DNA of 64,000 nucleotides, from NCBI GenBank assembly GCA_000151295.1, contig GG745328.1, forward strand, positions 1,933,015 through 1,997,014, read 5' to 3'. Position 1 is the first letter of the stretch. Each line of letters opens with the position of its first letter. Of this stretch, positions 21,401 to 31,638 are shown piece after piece. The DNA comes from Allomyces macrogynus ATCC 38327. Lineage: Eukaryota; Blastocladiomycota; Blastocladiomycetes; Blastocladiales; Blastocladiaceae. Position numbers and translations under genes: made by a program. A model generated the notes under the pieces. That model was not told where the DNA came from. It saw nothing but the letters and a program-made list of their open reading frames with translations, and searched no databases.

Positions 21401-21503
21401 CCTTCCAGACATTTTGCGAAGTGATGGTTTCGAATTCGTCGACGAAAATGGCCTTGATCGCCTCGACCTCGTTGTCCTGGCGCTCTTGCACGGCCGGGTC
21501 CAT
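15499..21503 (-). CDS. GCN2: eIF2-alpha kinase GCN2
   Basis: Eight exons (21503-20360, 20259-18580, 18513-18489, 18407-18193, 18124-18088, 18019-17979, 17908-16319, 16238-15499) sum to 1823 residues in frame. GCN2 senses uncharged tRNA or stalled ribosomes and phosphorylates eIF2-alpha. Order: RWD domain (1-135, binds GCN1), charged helix, degenerate pseudokinase (about 230-560; LACSYVAQILDALAHLH), kinase (about 625-1140) with GRGGFGQVVKARNKLDG, YAIK, MIHRDVKPKNIFLD, IGDFGLATTF and TALYVAPELKSG, HisRS-like domain (about 1170-1570) and C-terminal ribosome/dimer domain. An acidic Ser/Asp/Glu-rich insert of nearly 200 residues (about 695-890, with GAxTCx-type codon repeats) sits between kinase beta strands, longer than in yeast or human. 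The HisRS-like part lacks full synthetase motifs, as usual. Confidence 0.97.
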
Positions 21504-22329
21504 GGTGGGCAAACAGAGAGCGCGGATATGGCGCGCGACAGCGGGCTCGGGCGGGGGGAGCAGCAAGGGAACGTGGGCTTGGGGCGGAGCGGGGCCTTTA
21601 CAGCTCCATGGTGGATGGCGGCTGCCGTCGATGACCGGCGTGGCGGGTTCAGAGGGGGGCACAGGACGAGGGCCGCCGGGATCGGGGCCAAATAGGTTGC
21701 TGGAAATCGCGGCCTTGAAGGTCGGCGCGAGAGGTTGGTGGTTGAACGTCGCGCGGCCAAGTGGTCGTTGGAGGACGGGCTTCTTGAATGTCGGTGTGGG
21801 TGGATCCCGGAGCAGAGTGCGGCAAGTTGTGGACGGAATGGAATGGCGGCGGCTCGTCGCCGTCTTCGTCGATGTCGACCTCGCGTTCGCGTTTTGCGGT
21901 GGTCGTTGTCGTTGTCCACCGCGAGCCTGCCATCGCACCGCCAAGACGGTGACTTGCCGCCGACTCGCCAACATGAGTCGGGCCGAGCACGTGGATTCCA
22001 CGCCGTGTCTCGCACCACCTCTGGGTCGCTGGCCTCCGCTGTCTCGCGCTTCCGCTGTTTCGTTGGGCGCCGAAGCACGCATCGTTCTGCGTCGTTCTCG
22101 CGCTCTAAGCGCCGGACGGATGCCAATTTCGTGACTAAGAATCTGTGATTGATCCAGCAAGACCAGAGCATCAACGACCGCTCTCATCGGCCCATGGCGA
22201 GCCTCCCAAACCTGCATCTCGAGCGAAAAGAACACGCAAAACATTCAATGACCGCGACAGCAATGTATATACAGAAAGCGCTTGGAGTAATCTACGGAGG
22301 TGATCCTCGACAAAATGGGCACCCATCAA
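21504..22329. other. Region between GCN2 start and siderophore synthetase end
   Basis: About 826 bases. The GCN2 frame on the minus strand remains stop-free upstream of its ATG to 22244, but the RWD family start fits 21503 and the upstream text is Pro/Arg-rich without a known domain, so I treat it as 5' leader/promoter. No other gene recognised. Confidence 0.45.
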
Positions 22330-24592
22330 TCACTCGGCCGCTGCCACCTCGGGCTCTTGACCCTCTTCGCTGCTCTCCACCTTCTGCCCCTCCTCGTCAC
22401 CCACAAACAGCAGGTTTGGCACGCGCTCATAGACGTAATCGCGGTACAACCCGCCGCACTTCATCCGCAAAAACGCCTTGGCGTCCACATCGCGCTCGTG
22501 CAACCACGCGCGCGCGAGCGGGTGCGCGTCCCCGCCAAACGGCGCAAGCTCAGTCCGAACGGCCTCACGCACGACGCGCCACGCCGCTCCTGATTGGTGC
22601 AGATCAAGCACACGCGCGAGCCGGTGCAAGTGGCACGCGACCATTGTATGGTACGCGACACGGTACGCGGCCTCAGGTGAGGCCGCGAGCTGGAACGAAC
22701 CGGGGCGCAACTTGTCGGTCAAGTCGTCGCGCGTGGCCAGGGCCGCGCGGTAGGTCGGCACGTGCACGAGCGCGCCGCCATAGTCGCGCACGGCAAATCC
22801 AACCAATGTCGCGTTATCACCTTGTTTCGCAGCCGGCCGCACGCGCAAGAGCATGTTCTGCCCGTGGCCCTCAAACGCAAACGCGTACTTGGCCAACGGC
22901 GGGACCAGGGACTGCACGAGCAACTTCGCGTACTTGGTAAACCACGCGAGCCGCTGCGCGAGCGACTGCAACCCGAACGCGCGCACAACGTGCGGCACGC
23001 CCGTGGCCACGTCGCGCTCAACGAGTGCCGCGCACAGAATCACTTTTTCGCCGTGGGGGGCCAGGAGCCGTTCCGGGTCAGCGCGCAGGACACAGCCCAT
23101 GGCCTTGGCAATCGCCTCGTCCGGGTGATCGAGCCCGATCGACGCGAACTCGTCAATTGGAAAGAGTACATTGCGGCTTTCGTTGACGAGGTGCGCCATG
23201 GCGGACATGACGGGCGCGTTCTGCACCGTGTAGGGCGAGACGGTGCGCATCGCCGACGTGATGGTCATGGAAATGGACGTCTTGACAATCGCGCCGTCTG
23301 GGAACAACTGGCCGCCGGGGACGACCACCGTGCGCGTGGATGCCTGCGCGAGCGCCGGGATCCGCACGCGAAGCGGCACGAATTCGGGAAAGTGGGCGTG
23401 CACCCATGCCGCCTGGTGCCCATGGACGGGAAACAGGACGTGGTCGATCGGGACACACGCCGCGTCGTGTGCCGGCAAACGCTCGAGCAAAGCTGGGTGC
23501 ACGTCCGTGAGCCAAGTGCCGTGTGCGTGCACGCGCGTGAGCGGCACGGCAAACAGGACCAGGTCCGGGAACTGCAGCGCGTGCATGCCGTCGGGCGTCG
23601 GGGAAAACGCGAGCGGTGCGGATGCATGACGCGTGCGATGCATCTATCAGGAGGGAAGAAGGGACGTGCCAGTTGAATTATCTGATTTTCTGGAACCTTC
23701 CAGCTGTGCACGCAACAAAAAAGTGACCGTCGATCGCATGCCATACCAACCCTCAAATGGAAAGAGGGACGTGAACGTACCGGATGCGTCGCGTGCCCCT
23801 CAACCACGGCATTCTCCCAGTCGAGCGACGACGACGTGAGCGTCGGCAGCTTACCATGGTGCGGCGGGTGCTGGAAGAGAATGGCTGCAAGTTGGCCAAC
23901 CGCACGGGGGAGCGTCAGTTGCGGTTGAAGCTGCCGCATGCAGCGCGATGCAAGTGGTATGCACCTTGAATCTGCGCGCTCGAGGCCAGCTCGTCGCGAA
24001 TCACAGCCGCGTTGCTGGCCGGCACCTGGTTCCAGAGTGCGACAGCGTCCCAGACGGCGCACGGGTCGACGGTCGTGGTCGCATCCGTGCCATCGCGAGT
24101 TCCGTTCGTGCGCGCGCCGCGAGGCACAAGGACAAACGATGCGTTGCCAACGAGGTCATCGGGGTCGAGACACCGAATTTGCGCGGTACCGGGCCGCGAG
24201 AGAGGCACGACTCGCAGCGGAACCAGAATCGCAGCGACGTTGCTGCTGCTGGTACTGCTGTTAATGGCAACGGGCGCCTCGAGCCGCGCCCACGCGACGA
24301 GCGACGTCCTCGGCGGCGTCGGCGCGCTAATGCTGGCCTTGATGACCGACTTGACGGGAGCGGCATGCTCGGGGGTGTTGAGGGCGATGGGTGCCGAGTC
24401 GAGCAAAGTGGCGTGAACGAGCGCCTCGTTGACGAGGCAGGCGATGAGCCGCGACGCCGTGGCAAACTGGGCCTTGTGTTCGAACGAGGATTGCGCATCG
24501 GGATGCAACAGGTGAAGTTTGAGTGCGCCGAGAGCGGTCGTGGTGGGCCTGGTCCGGGTGGAGGTGCAAGTGGTCGTGACGGAGGGCGCCAT
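22330..24592 (-). CDS. IucA/IucC-family NIS siderophore synthetase
   Basis: Exons 24592-23965, 23884-23781 and 23643-22330 give 681 residues in frame. NIS synthetases adenylate a carboxylate (usually citrate) and condense it with an amine or alcohol to build hydroxamate or carboxylate siderophores; fungal members make rhizoferrin-type products in Mucorales. Visible motifs: SRLIACLVNEALVHA near the N-terminus; EGHATHPMHRTRHAS (EGHPxHPxxKxRxG family motif, with R where K is usual) across intron 2; KTSISMTITSAMRT; FAFEGHGQNMLLRV (ExHxQN); and VRDYGGALV, with the FhuF-like C-terminus. Intron 2 is long for this window (137 bases). No transporter, reductase or other siderophore gene lies alongside, so product and pathway are unknown. 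Confidence 0.88.
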
Positions 24593-25566
24593 GGTTTGGC
24601 TGCTGGTTGGTGGTCGGGTTGAGACTGGCAGGATGGAGCAAGAGCGTCGATCTCGAGGCCTCAAATTAGCGAGGACTTCGTTGACAGCGGACGAGAGCAA
24701 CGTTGAAGGGCACGATGCGTGATCAGAGCGGCAAGGGCATCGCGCGGTTTATAAATCGCACGCGCGCGTCGGGGTCAGCACGCGGCGCCCACAAGCATCG
24801 ATGCCGCCGCGATAGCGACTTGATGTGACCCTGGTCGGGCAACCCCCCTTGGCCGCAACGTCGAGAAAACGTGCATGGCATCGTGCACGAACTCTCGCGC
24901 CGTGCCAAGCGCTTGCTTTCCCGCAAAATAACGCGCGCAGCCGGTGCGCTGCAGGGTGGTGGTGGTGGTTCGCGAGGATGCTACACCAAGCAGTGGCCCC
25001 GGTGGCACCAAGGCGCCAGAGGGGATCGTGGTCAAGGTTGCTATTTGATGGCGCGCTGATTATGTATTCACGGGCCGGGTCCCGCATCCCGAATCCAGAT
25101 TCAATCCCGTACGTTCCTCTGACAATAACTCGGCAGTGATGGCACGCGCCTTCTTCGAGGCTCGCTCGATATTATTTTCCCACGGAGCAACACCGGCCAT
25201 GGGGGCCCAAAAACCAAGGGTTGCCAAAGACGCCAGACATTGTGACGCTGGTAAAGGTGGGAAGGGACAGACACGCGGTATGTAACGCACGCGACGACTG
25301 TTACCGACAATATCTCCAAGTAGTTGGTAAAAGCGCGCGCCGTCGCGCGAATGGATAAATTCCTCGGCCCCGGAAAAAGTGGGGATCTCTGCCCTTCGCG
25401 CACCAGCGGACCGACGCGCGCAGCTCCAGCAGTCGCGACCGCTCGCCACCCCCACAGGCGCACACACCAGGACGCGCGCTCAACCCGCAGGCGCACCGTT
25501 TGATATCGCACTTTCCAATCGCGGTCCTGCCGGCCCGCACGCATCACGCCGTGACCGTAAAAATTC
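24593..25566. other. Intergenic region upstream of the siderophore synthetase
   Basis: About 970 bases between two minus-strand genes. Frames on both strands are short or lack family features. It should hold the promoter of the siderophore gene (TATA-like element at 24748-24755) and the 3' end of the membrane-protein gene. Confidence 0.45.
24748..24755 (-). promoter_or_regulatory. TATA-like element upstream of siderophore synthetase
   Basis: A palindromic TTTATAAA stands out in GC-rich DNA 156 bases before the synthetase ATG. The distance allows a short leader. I could not identify a convincing GATA-type iron-regulator site array by eye. Confidence 0.35.
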
Positions 25567-26931
25567 TCACGGCTCTGGCCCAATCAGTCGAAACGACCGC
25601 GGCGCCGCAGCCGCGTTCCCACCCACTCCCATTGCGTGCGAGCGGAGCACGAGCGCGGCCGGCACCGTCGCCGACTCGTCATCGATGCGAGACTGCGTGC
25701 GCACGTACTCCACCGTCGCAACCGCGCCAAACGAGACACGCGCGACTGGTTCGACGACCGACCAGATAATCCACCGCACCAGGGCGCGCACGAGCACGCC
25801 GATAATCGCGACGAGCTCGTACCCGATTTGGCCGACGGTATCGATCTTGGAGGTGGGCTGCGACGGCAGAAGCTCGGCCTTGACCGGTACCGTGTCTGCA
25901 GCGGACGTCCACGCAAACCAGTCGTCACGAACCGCGGCAACGTGCTCACGAGCTTGCGCAATCCGGCGCGCCACGTCCGGCAAACTTGCGACTGCGCGGT
26001 TGGCCACGGCGTCGGCCACATCGAGCCCCGCATCTGATAACGCCGTGAACGCGGCGAGCCCGCCGACCCAGGTCAGGACCACGGGCGCGTGCATTGACGT
26101 GAAGGAGCACAATGCTGTCCACCCGACGAGCGCGGCGCCGGGGGTCACCCACTGCCACTCGAGCTGTCGCCGCCGTTCGGCGACCGACGGTGGTGGGAAC
26201 GCGGCCGACGCTCTCATGTGGTTCGGCAACAGGCCCGCTGCGACAACCAGGATTCGGGACGCGACGAGGAGGCGTGTCACGGCATTGAGTAACCGCAGCA
26301 CGCGGTCGGCGCCCTCGAAAATCAAGTCGTGCAGTTCAAGCAGGTCCGTGACGAGCCCCGTGACCGCGTCTTGCACGTTGACGTTGGCACCGGGCGGCGG
26401 CAAGCTTGGGGCCATGGGCACCATTTGCGGAGACGGGGATTGTCGTGGGGTGGACGCGTAATTCGCGAGACCGTGGTGCGTGACGGGCACGCCCGCAGCG
26501 TGGTGGTGCACGACGGGCACGCCCGTCCGGTCCGCGGCGACCGTGGCCGTCGCGACTGGCTGAATCGCCGCAACGGGAGGTAGCTCGACCGTGTCGCCCG
26601 TCGTTGGTGAATTCGGGTCGTTGATCGCAAATGCACTGCCCGGGTAGAGCACGCATCCGGCGAGCACGGGCGCCGCGCATAGGAACAAACGCGTCTGGAA
26701 ACACACGGCCGTCCACGTCGCGAGCGCAAGCGCTGCTTCGATCCCGGCGCCGTCGCCACGCCACATGAGCAGTCGCGCGGCGGCACGCGTCATGGAGGCC
26801 AGTGCCTGCGTGACGGTGCGCGTGTGCGCGAGCGCTTCGAGCACGCGTGCCGGCAGAAGCGTCGCAGCGAGACCGGCGACCGATGACGCCGACAACAGGA
26901 GTGCGGCGGCACGCGCTGATGGGGCGGGCAT
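25567..26931 (-). CDS. Predicted multi-pass membrane protein, possibly Pex23/Pex24-like
   Basis: A single open frame of 454 residues from ATG 26931 to the stop at 25567. I do not recognise it with confidence. Hydrophobic segments: AAALLLSASSVAGLAATLL (N-terminus), ALALATWTAVCFQTRLFLC to AGCVLY, LLNAVTRLLVASRILVVAAG, ALVGWTALCSFTSMHAPVVL to GLAAFTAL, and GYELVAIIGVLVRALVRWII. A Thr/Val/Pro/His-rich linker separates the first and second membrane blocks. The pattern of a Trp, then ATWTAVC and a long hydrophobic stretch, loosely resembles fungal Pex23/24/30 peroxisomal or ER membrane proteins, but no dysferlin domain follows. The frame is open upstream of the ATG to 27189 without another ATG. It may simply be a lineage-specific membrane protein. 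Confidence 0.55.
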   Translation of the reverse strand: MPAPSARAAALLLSASSVAGLAATLLPARVLEALAHTRTVTQALASMTRAAARLLMWRGDGAGIEAALALATWTAVCFQTRLFLCAAPVLAGCVLYPGSAFAINDPNSPTTGDTVELPPVAAIQPVATATVAADRTGVPVVHHHAAGVPVTHHGLANYASTPRQSPSPQMVPMAPSLPPPGANVNVQDAVTGLVTDLLELHDLIFEGADRVLRLLNAVTRLLVASRILVVAAGLLPNHMRASAAFPPPSVAERRRQLEWQWVTPGAALVGWTALCSFTSMHAPVVLTWVGGLAAFTALSDAGLDVADAVANRAVASLPDVARRIAQAREHVAAVRDDWFAWTSAADTVPVKAELLPSQPTSKIDTVGQIGYELVAIIGVLVRALVRWIIWSVVEPVARVSFGAVATVEYVRTQSRIDDESATVPAALVLRSHAMGVGGNAAAAPRSFRLIGPEP

Positions 26932-27363
26932 GGTGAATGCGTCGCGCTGGGTTACTGCGGCGATGCGGTTGATGCCGAACGTGATTGGGTTCTTCGGTGG
27001 GGACGTGACAGTCGGCGATGCTGTGCGGCTGGGCTTGGGCAGCTGTTGCGGTGCGGAGAGGTTGCGTATGCAGCGCGTGGGCTGGCAGTGAAGGTTGGAG
27101 ACGTGCGGGCAGAGTGCGGGCAGAGTGCGGGCAGTCTTCGCCGTCGTCGTGGTGACGAGAAAGGCGGATAGGTCGTTCGACGACGACAAGAGGCCAACCG
27201 TGTCAGTCGGTGGTGCCGACTTTCAACGTGCGAACACACCGCTCGCTACGCGTTGGGACCCGTTGGGACCACCACGTCAAAGAACCAACTTGCCTCGCAC
27301 AATCCAGGCCAGACAGCATTCCGTCGAATAAACAAGTCTAGATTTGCCCGAGTCTCGTCCAGT
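26932..27363. other. Intergenic region between membrane protein and CCDC13-like gene
   Basis: About 430 bases with two small tandem repeats: an 11-base unit (gtgcgggcaga) three times at 27103-27134, and gttgggacc twice near 27251-27269. No gene recognised. Confidence 0.45.
27103..27134 (+). repeat. 11-base tandem repeat, three copies
   Basis: Three near-perfect copies of gtgcgggcaga upstream of the minus-strand membrane-protein gene. Short and isolated; probably replication slippage. Confidence 0.8.
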
Positions 27364-29352
27364 TCACACAACCATGCCGGCCGTCGGCCCCGCCATCCGT
27401 TCCGCTCCTGCCACCGACCCATTCAGCGACGCGTCGAGCCCACCGGGCGTACTCGGTGCGCTCCCGCGCGCCGCAACATGGTGGTGGTGCGGCGACACGC
27501 CTCCACGCGCGTCGCCGTCCCCACTTGCGCGCTTTTGCGGCGCGGGCATGGGCGCGGGCGCGGGCGCAGCCTTGCTCGGCCGTTGCGCGAGATGCAAAGC
27601 GCGCTTTGCGTCGTCGAGCATACGGCAGTACATGGTGAGTTCGCGTTCCTTGGCCTGGTTCGTCGTCTCGACCGTCTGCCGCAATACCTGCACCTCGTCG
27701 CGCAGCACGTCCACTTTACCGCGCAGCCGCTTGACGTCGGCCTCGTAGGCGTCGCGCTCGGTCGGGTTGAGCACGACCGTCGCCGGCCCGTTGCCGGAAC
27801 CAGCAGCGCCGGTTGGACGCGCCGCAGTCGAAGGCCCAGGACCGCTCGCGTGGCCCGGGGCTGGTGGATGCCACTGTGCGCGCGCACGCCGTTCCTGTTG
27901 CAGCTGAATCTCGAGCCGAGCCAGCTTGGCGTCCTTGGCCTGTAGGTCCTCCGACAGGACGCGCCGCAGCTCGCGTAGCTTGGCCAGCTCGAGCTGCGCT
28001 GCCGGATCCACGGTCCCCGGCGACGTTGGTCGCACGGGCGTCGGCGCGGGCCGCGTTGCGTCGGTCGGCACCTGGAGATATCCACCACCCGACGAAGACG
28101 ATGATGTGGCTACGGTGGCCTCACCCGCCGACTTGGCCGCGCCGCGGTGCCGGAGCAACGCCATTTTCAACTGCGCAATCTCGTTCTGCAGCGCCTGAAT
28201 CAGCTTGTCGTCGGTCTCCGATTTGGCGACAATCGTCTGAAGTTTGGACCGCACGTCGCGCTGCGCCGCGGCTAGGTGCCGGTTGCGCGCGTGGAGCGCC
28301 TCGGTCGTCTTGGTCATAACGGCCACCTCGTCGCGCAGCCTCGTGTTATCGGCGGCCAAGTCAGCGACGTCGGCACGCCGCTTGGCCTCGATGCGGCGTA
28401 GGAGCGCGACCTGCGGTGTCGCGCCGTCGGCATCGTCGGTACCAGCAGGCGGCACGGGAGTCGCGCCAGTCGGTACTGGCGTGTTCTCCGCGGCATGATC
28501 GAGCCGGCGTTGCAGTTTCTTGACCTTGTCGCGCAGCAGCGTAATGAGCTGTGCGCGGCCCTTCCACGTCGGATCCGAGACCGCGCGCGATAGCGGAACG
28601 CCGTCACCGAGTTCCGCCGCCAAAGCTCGCTGCAGCCGCGCCACGTCGGCCCGCAAACCCACCGTGACCGACTTCTCCTCGTCGAGCTTGCGTTGCAGCG
28701 CCGCCAGCTTCTCGCGGTCCCGATTCGGCTGTTGCTCCTCGGTCGGCGAGGCGGTACCGCGCGACGATGATCTCTTGGGCTTTTTGCCGTCAGACGCGGG
28801 TGAGCGAGCTGCGGCTGCTGCGGCTTGCGCTAGTTGCGCTTCTAGTTTGGCCGACTTGGTGCGCTCACGCTCGAGGACGACAGTGAGCTTGCGCACGCGC
28901 TTGGAGAGCTCAATGATTTTGGTCTCCTTGGCTTCGTCAGCCTTGGACTGGACCGGGGGCGGTGCTGCGTTGGATTGCGTTCCACCCTGCTCTGCTGACA
29001 CCAGAGACCAGATCAGAACCTTGGGCAAGCCGAAATGAGGCGTCGGATCTCGAGGAGTCGTACCTTGCAGCTGGGCGTTCAAGTCGCCAATTTCCTTGGT
29101 CTTGAGCTCGAGCTCGTGGTGCAGGATGCGCGCATACTCTTCCAGGTCGCGCACGTGGTCATGAATGTTGTCGTCAGAGCCGGCACCCGAGTCGGCCGAG
29201 TCGCCGGCAGCGCGACTTCTCGACGAGGAAAACTTGAGGCTCGACGGGGCAGTCGGCGGCGCCGCTCCTGGCTTTTTCATGACGCTGGCTGGTACTGGGC
29301 TGCTGCTGTCATCGCCGGAATAGATCGTCGCGGCGGTTGGATGATTCGTCAT
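27364..29352 (-). CDS. CCDC13-like coiled-coil protein (candidate ciliary/centriolar satellite protein)
   Basis: ATG 29352 to the stop at 27364. A likely in-frame 69-base intron (about 28996-29064, GTACGA donor, TCAG acceptor) would leave 639 residues. Long heptad-rich coils dominate: DLEEYARILHHELELKTKEI, ELSKRVRKLTVVLERERTKS, DREKLAALQRKLDEEKSVTV, ARLEIQLQQERRARAQ and a final KRLRGKVDVLRDEVQVLRQT, separated by Ser/Pro/Ala linkers. WKGRAQLITLLRDKVKKLQ and SETDDKLIQALQNEIAQLK resemble conserved stretches of animal CCDC13, which supports ciliogenesis and DNA-damage responses; I judge this by pattern only. A ciliary gene would fit a flagellated (zoosporic) fungus. The C-terminal tail is low complexity with a His run. 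Confidence 0.6.
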   Translation of the reverse strand: MTNHPTAATIYSGDDSSSPVPASVMKKPGAAPPTAPSSLKFSSSRSRAAGDSADSGAGSDDNIHDHVRDLEEYARILHHELELKTKEIGDLNAQLQGTTPRDPTPHFGLPKVLIWSLVSAEQGGTQSNAAPPPVQSKADEAKETKIIELSKRVRKLTVVLERERTKSAKLEAQLAQAAAAAARSPASDGKKPKRSSSRGTASPTEEQQPNRDREKLAALQRKLDEEKSVTVGLRADVARLQRALAAELGDGVPLSRAVSDPTWKGRAQLITLLRDKVKKLQRRLDHAAENTPVPTGATPVPPAGTDDADGATPQVALLRRIEAKRRADVADLAADNTRLRDEVAVMTKTTEALHARNRHLAAAQRDVRSKLQTIVAKSETDDKLIQALQNEIAQLKMALLRHRGAAKSAGEATVATSSSSSGGGYLQVPTDATRPAPTPVRPTSPGTVDPAAQLELAKLRELRRVLSEDLQAKDAKLARLEIQLQQERRARAQWHPPAPGHASGPGPSTAARPTGAAGSGNGPATVVLNPTERDAYEADVKRLRGKVDVLRDEVQVLRQTVETTNQAKERELTMYCRMLDDAKRALHLAQRPSKAAPAPAPMPAPQKRASGDGDARGGVSPHHHHVAARGSAPSTPGGLDASLNGSVAGAERMAGPTAGMVV

Positions 29353-29710
29353 GGCTGGCCAACTTCTGGGTCCCGCGGCGAGTTGGTCGGGCGCGATGGA
29401 ATTTGGCTGGGTGATTCTAGCGCTGTGCTGGGAGCTGTCATACACGAGGACCGGTGCAAGAGGCGCAATTAGCGAGGATCGCAGGCACAGAGCGTTCGAA
29501 AACGAGCGAGATGAGAGCTGGGAAGTGGGGCACGAAATGAAGCGAGACATGCCCTGATTCGCACGCGTCTCTCAGGTGTTGCACGGGATCGCGACTCGCT
29601 GTCCGTGCCGCTCCCGGCCTGCTTGTGAAGCGACGTCGGCCGCAAGCAAAGACGCAACGACCACCGTTGGCCAGAATAAACGACCTTGGAGCGCGTGCAA
29701 ATCAATATCT
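29353..29710. promoter_or_regulatory. Divergent promoter region CCDC13-like / GPI10
   Basis: About 358 bases between start codons on opposite strands. The minus-strand frame is open upstream to 29550 with another ATG, so a longer N-terminus of the coiled-coil protein is possible. No clear TATA box. Confidence 0.45.
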
Positions 29711-31638
29711 ATGACGAGCCGACGCGTGTTTCGGACTCTCTCCCTGCTCGTCGTGTTCCGCGTCTGGAACGCCGTCAATGTCACCACCTTTTTCTCGCCC
29801 GACGAGTTTTGGCAAGCGCTCGAGATTGCCTACCTCCTCGTGTTCAAGTACCATCTCCACCCGCCAATTTCGAACAATTGCCAGCGTAGCGACCTCACCA
29901 AGGTGGTCTGCATAGATATGGTCATATGACATGGGAGTGGTTGCCCGGGCTGCAACTTCGCGGATTCGCGCATCCAATGTACTTTGCCGCGGGCTACTCG
30001 GCGCTCAGCTACTTTGACGTGGCCAGCACGCCGCTCTTGGTTCGTCCGTGGCCGAACTACAATGCCAGGTCGCGCGCTGATCGCTACGGGCGCTGACCTT
30101 GATACGTCCATAGATTGCATTGCCCAAAATCCAGCAAGGGATCGTCGCCGCATTTGCCGATTTCTTTACGTGGCGGCTCGCCAATGTGCTGTTTGGGCCA
30201 AAAATTGCACAATGGACCCTGTTTGCGTCGCTCCTGTCGTGGTTCAACTTCTTTGTCTTGCCACGCGCCCTGTCGAATTCCATGGAGGCCGCGTTCTTTG
30301 CCGCGTCCTTGTATTTTTGGCACCGAAAGTACGGTGGACCTTGTTCATTCAAGCGATGCCGACGCTCTCCACTCATTTTTGCATCGTGATCGCGCAGACC
30401 CGCCAAGTATCTGATCTCGATCGTTTTCATGGGCCTAACCATTCTTCTCCGCCCAACGAGCGCTCCCATCTTTGCGATGCACATGGCCTTCTCTCCCCCA
30501 CCACGGCACCGCGCGTGGCCTTTCCTTATCCAGCTCGTTCTTGTCGGCGTTCTCTTCCTTGCCGGCTCGATCCTCGTCGATGACTGGGGCTACCAAACGC
30601 TCTACACGACCAAGCACCTCGTGGCCCCACCCTCGTCGCGGTACCCGTTCGTCGCCTGGAATTTTGTCAAGTTCAACGTGCAGCACGGGATCGCGTCATA
30701 CTATGGCGAGCACCCGTGGCACTGGTACCTGACCAACGCGCTCCCGACCCTGCTCGGGCCGTACCTGCTCTTAGTCCCGCTCGTTGCGCGCGCATGGATC
30801 TCGCACCCGGTCGTCGGCCGCGTTACGGCCGGCACCGTCCTCATGTATTCGTTTCTGCCGCACAAGGAGTTCCGTTTTCTAGCGTGCATTTTCCCGCTGC
30901 TCCTGATCGCCGTTGGCATGGCGCTCGCCGTTCTCAACACGAAACAACTCGCGTGGCCGCTGCCTCACCCACCCGCGGGTATTCTTGTGCGTGCCGCACA
31001 CCGCCGCGTGACGCGGTTCTCGACCATGGCAACGCTCGCCGTCACGAGCTTTGCGCTCGCCATTTACACGGCTCGCGTGCACCAGCGCGGCGTCATCGAC
31101 GTCATGTACTACCTCCGCGCGCAGATTGCCGCGCAGCCCGACACGACGTCGATTTATTTCTTGATGCCGTGCCACTCGACGCCGCTCTACAGCTACCTCG
31201 GGCGTAACGTGCGTACCGGATGGCTCACGTGCGAACCGCCCGTGTTTATGGACGCGGCCGCACGCGCCGAGTATTTGGATGAAGATCGCGCATTTTATGC
31301 GCGGATCGAGCCGAGTTTGAAGGAGTGGAATTGGCGCGACCGGTGGGCAAGTACCGCGCTGGGCACGTCGACTGCAGCGGGGACTGCAGGGGTACCGGCA
31401 GGTGCTGCCGTGGCGGACGTGCCGGCGTCGCATGTGGTCGTGTTTAACGATCTGTATCGCGTGCACAACGCGACGGGGGTTTTGGCCGAATATGGCGAGG
31501 TGCGTTGGATTGCGTTGGATCGCTTTGGGGTTGGGTGGATCACTCACGGCTGGAATTTAGTGCGCTCGTTTCTTCAATTCGCACGTGCACGACGACGCGC
31601 GGCGGCGCGGCGATGTGGTTGTCTTGTGTCGTCAATGA
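29711..31638 (+). CDS. GPI10: GPI mannosyltransferase 3 (PIG-B/Gpi10)
   Basis: Exons 29711-29847, 29916-30039, 30114-30328, 30398-31499 and 31561-31638 sum to 551 residues in frame. It adds the third mannose (alpha-1,2) to the GPI precursor in the ER lumen, using dolichol-phosphate mannose. Family features: FFSPDEFWQALEIAY (lumenal DE motif near the N-terminus), KYGHMTWEW restored across intron 1, LLRPTSAP, FNVQHGIASYYGEHPWHWYL, LPHKEFRFL (HKEFRF, GT22 signature, near 314) and MPCHSTPLYSYLG (near 414), with many hydrophobic helices. The last short exon supplies ARFFNSHVHDDARRRGDVVV and the stop, matching PIG-B C-termini. Introns 60-74 bases. The second donor (30040, GTTCGT) was chosen for phase over a nearer GT. 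Confidence 0.95.

Noticed and set aside
29848..30113. GT at 30069 as donor of GPI10 intron 2
   Set aside because: It is nearer the acceptor but gives the wrong phase; the GTTCGT at 30040 keeps the IALPKIQQG frame seen in PIG-B proteins.
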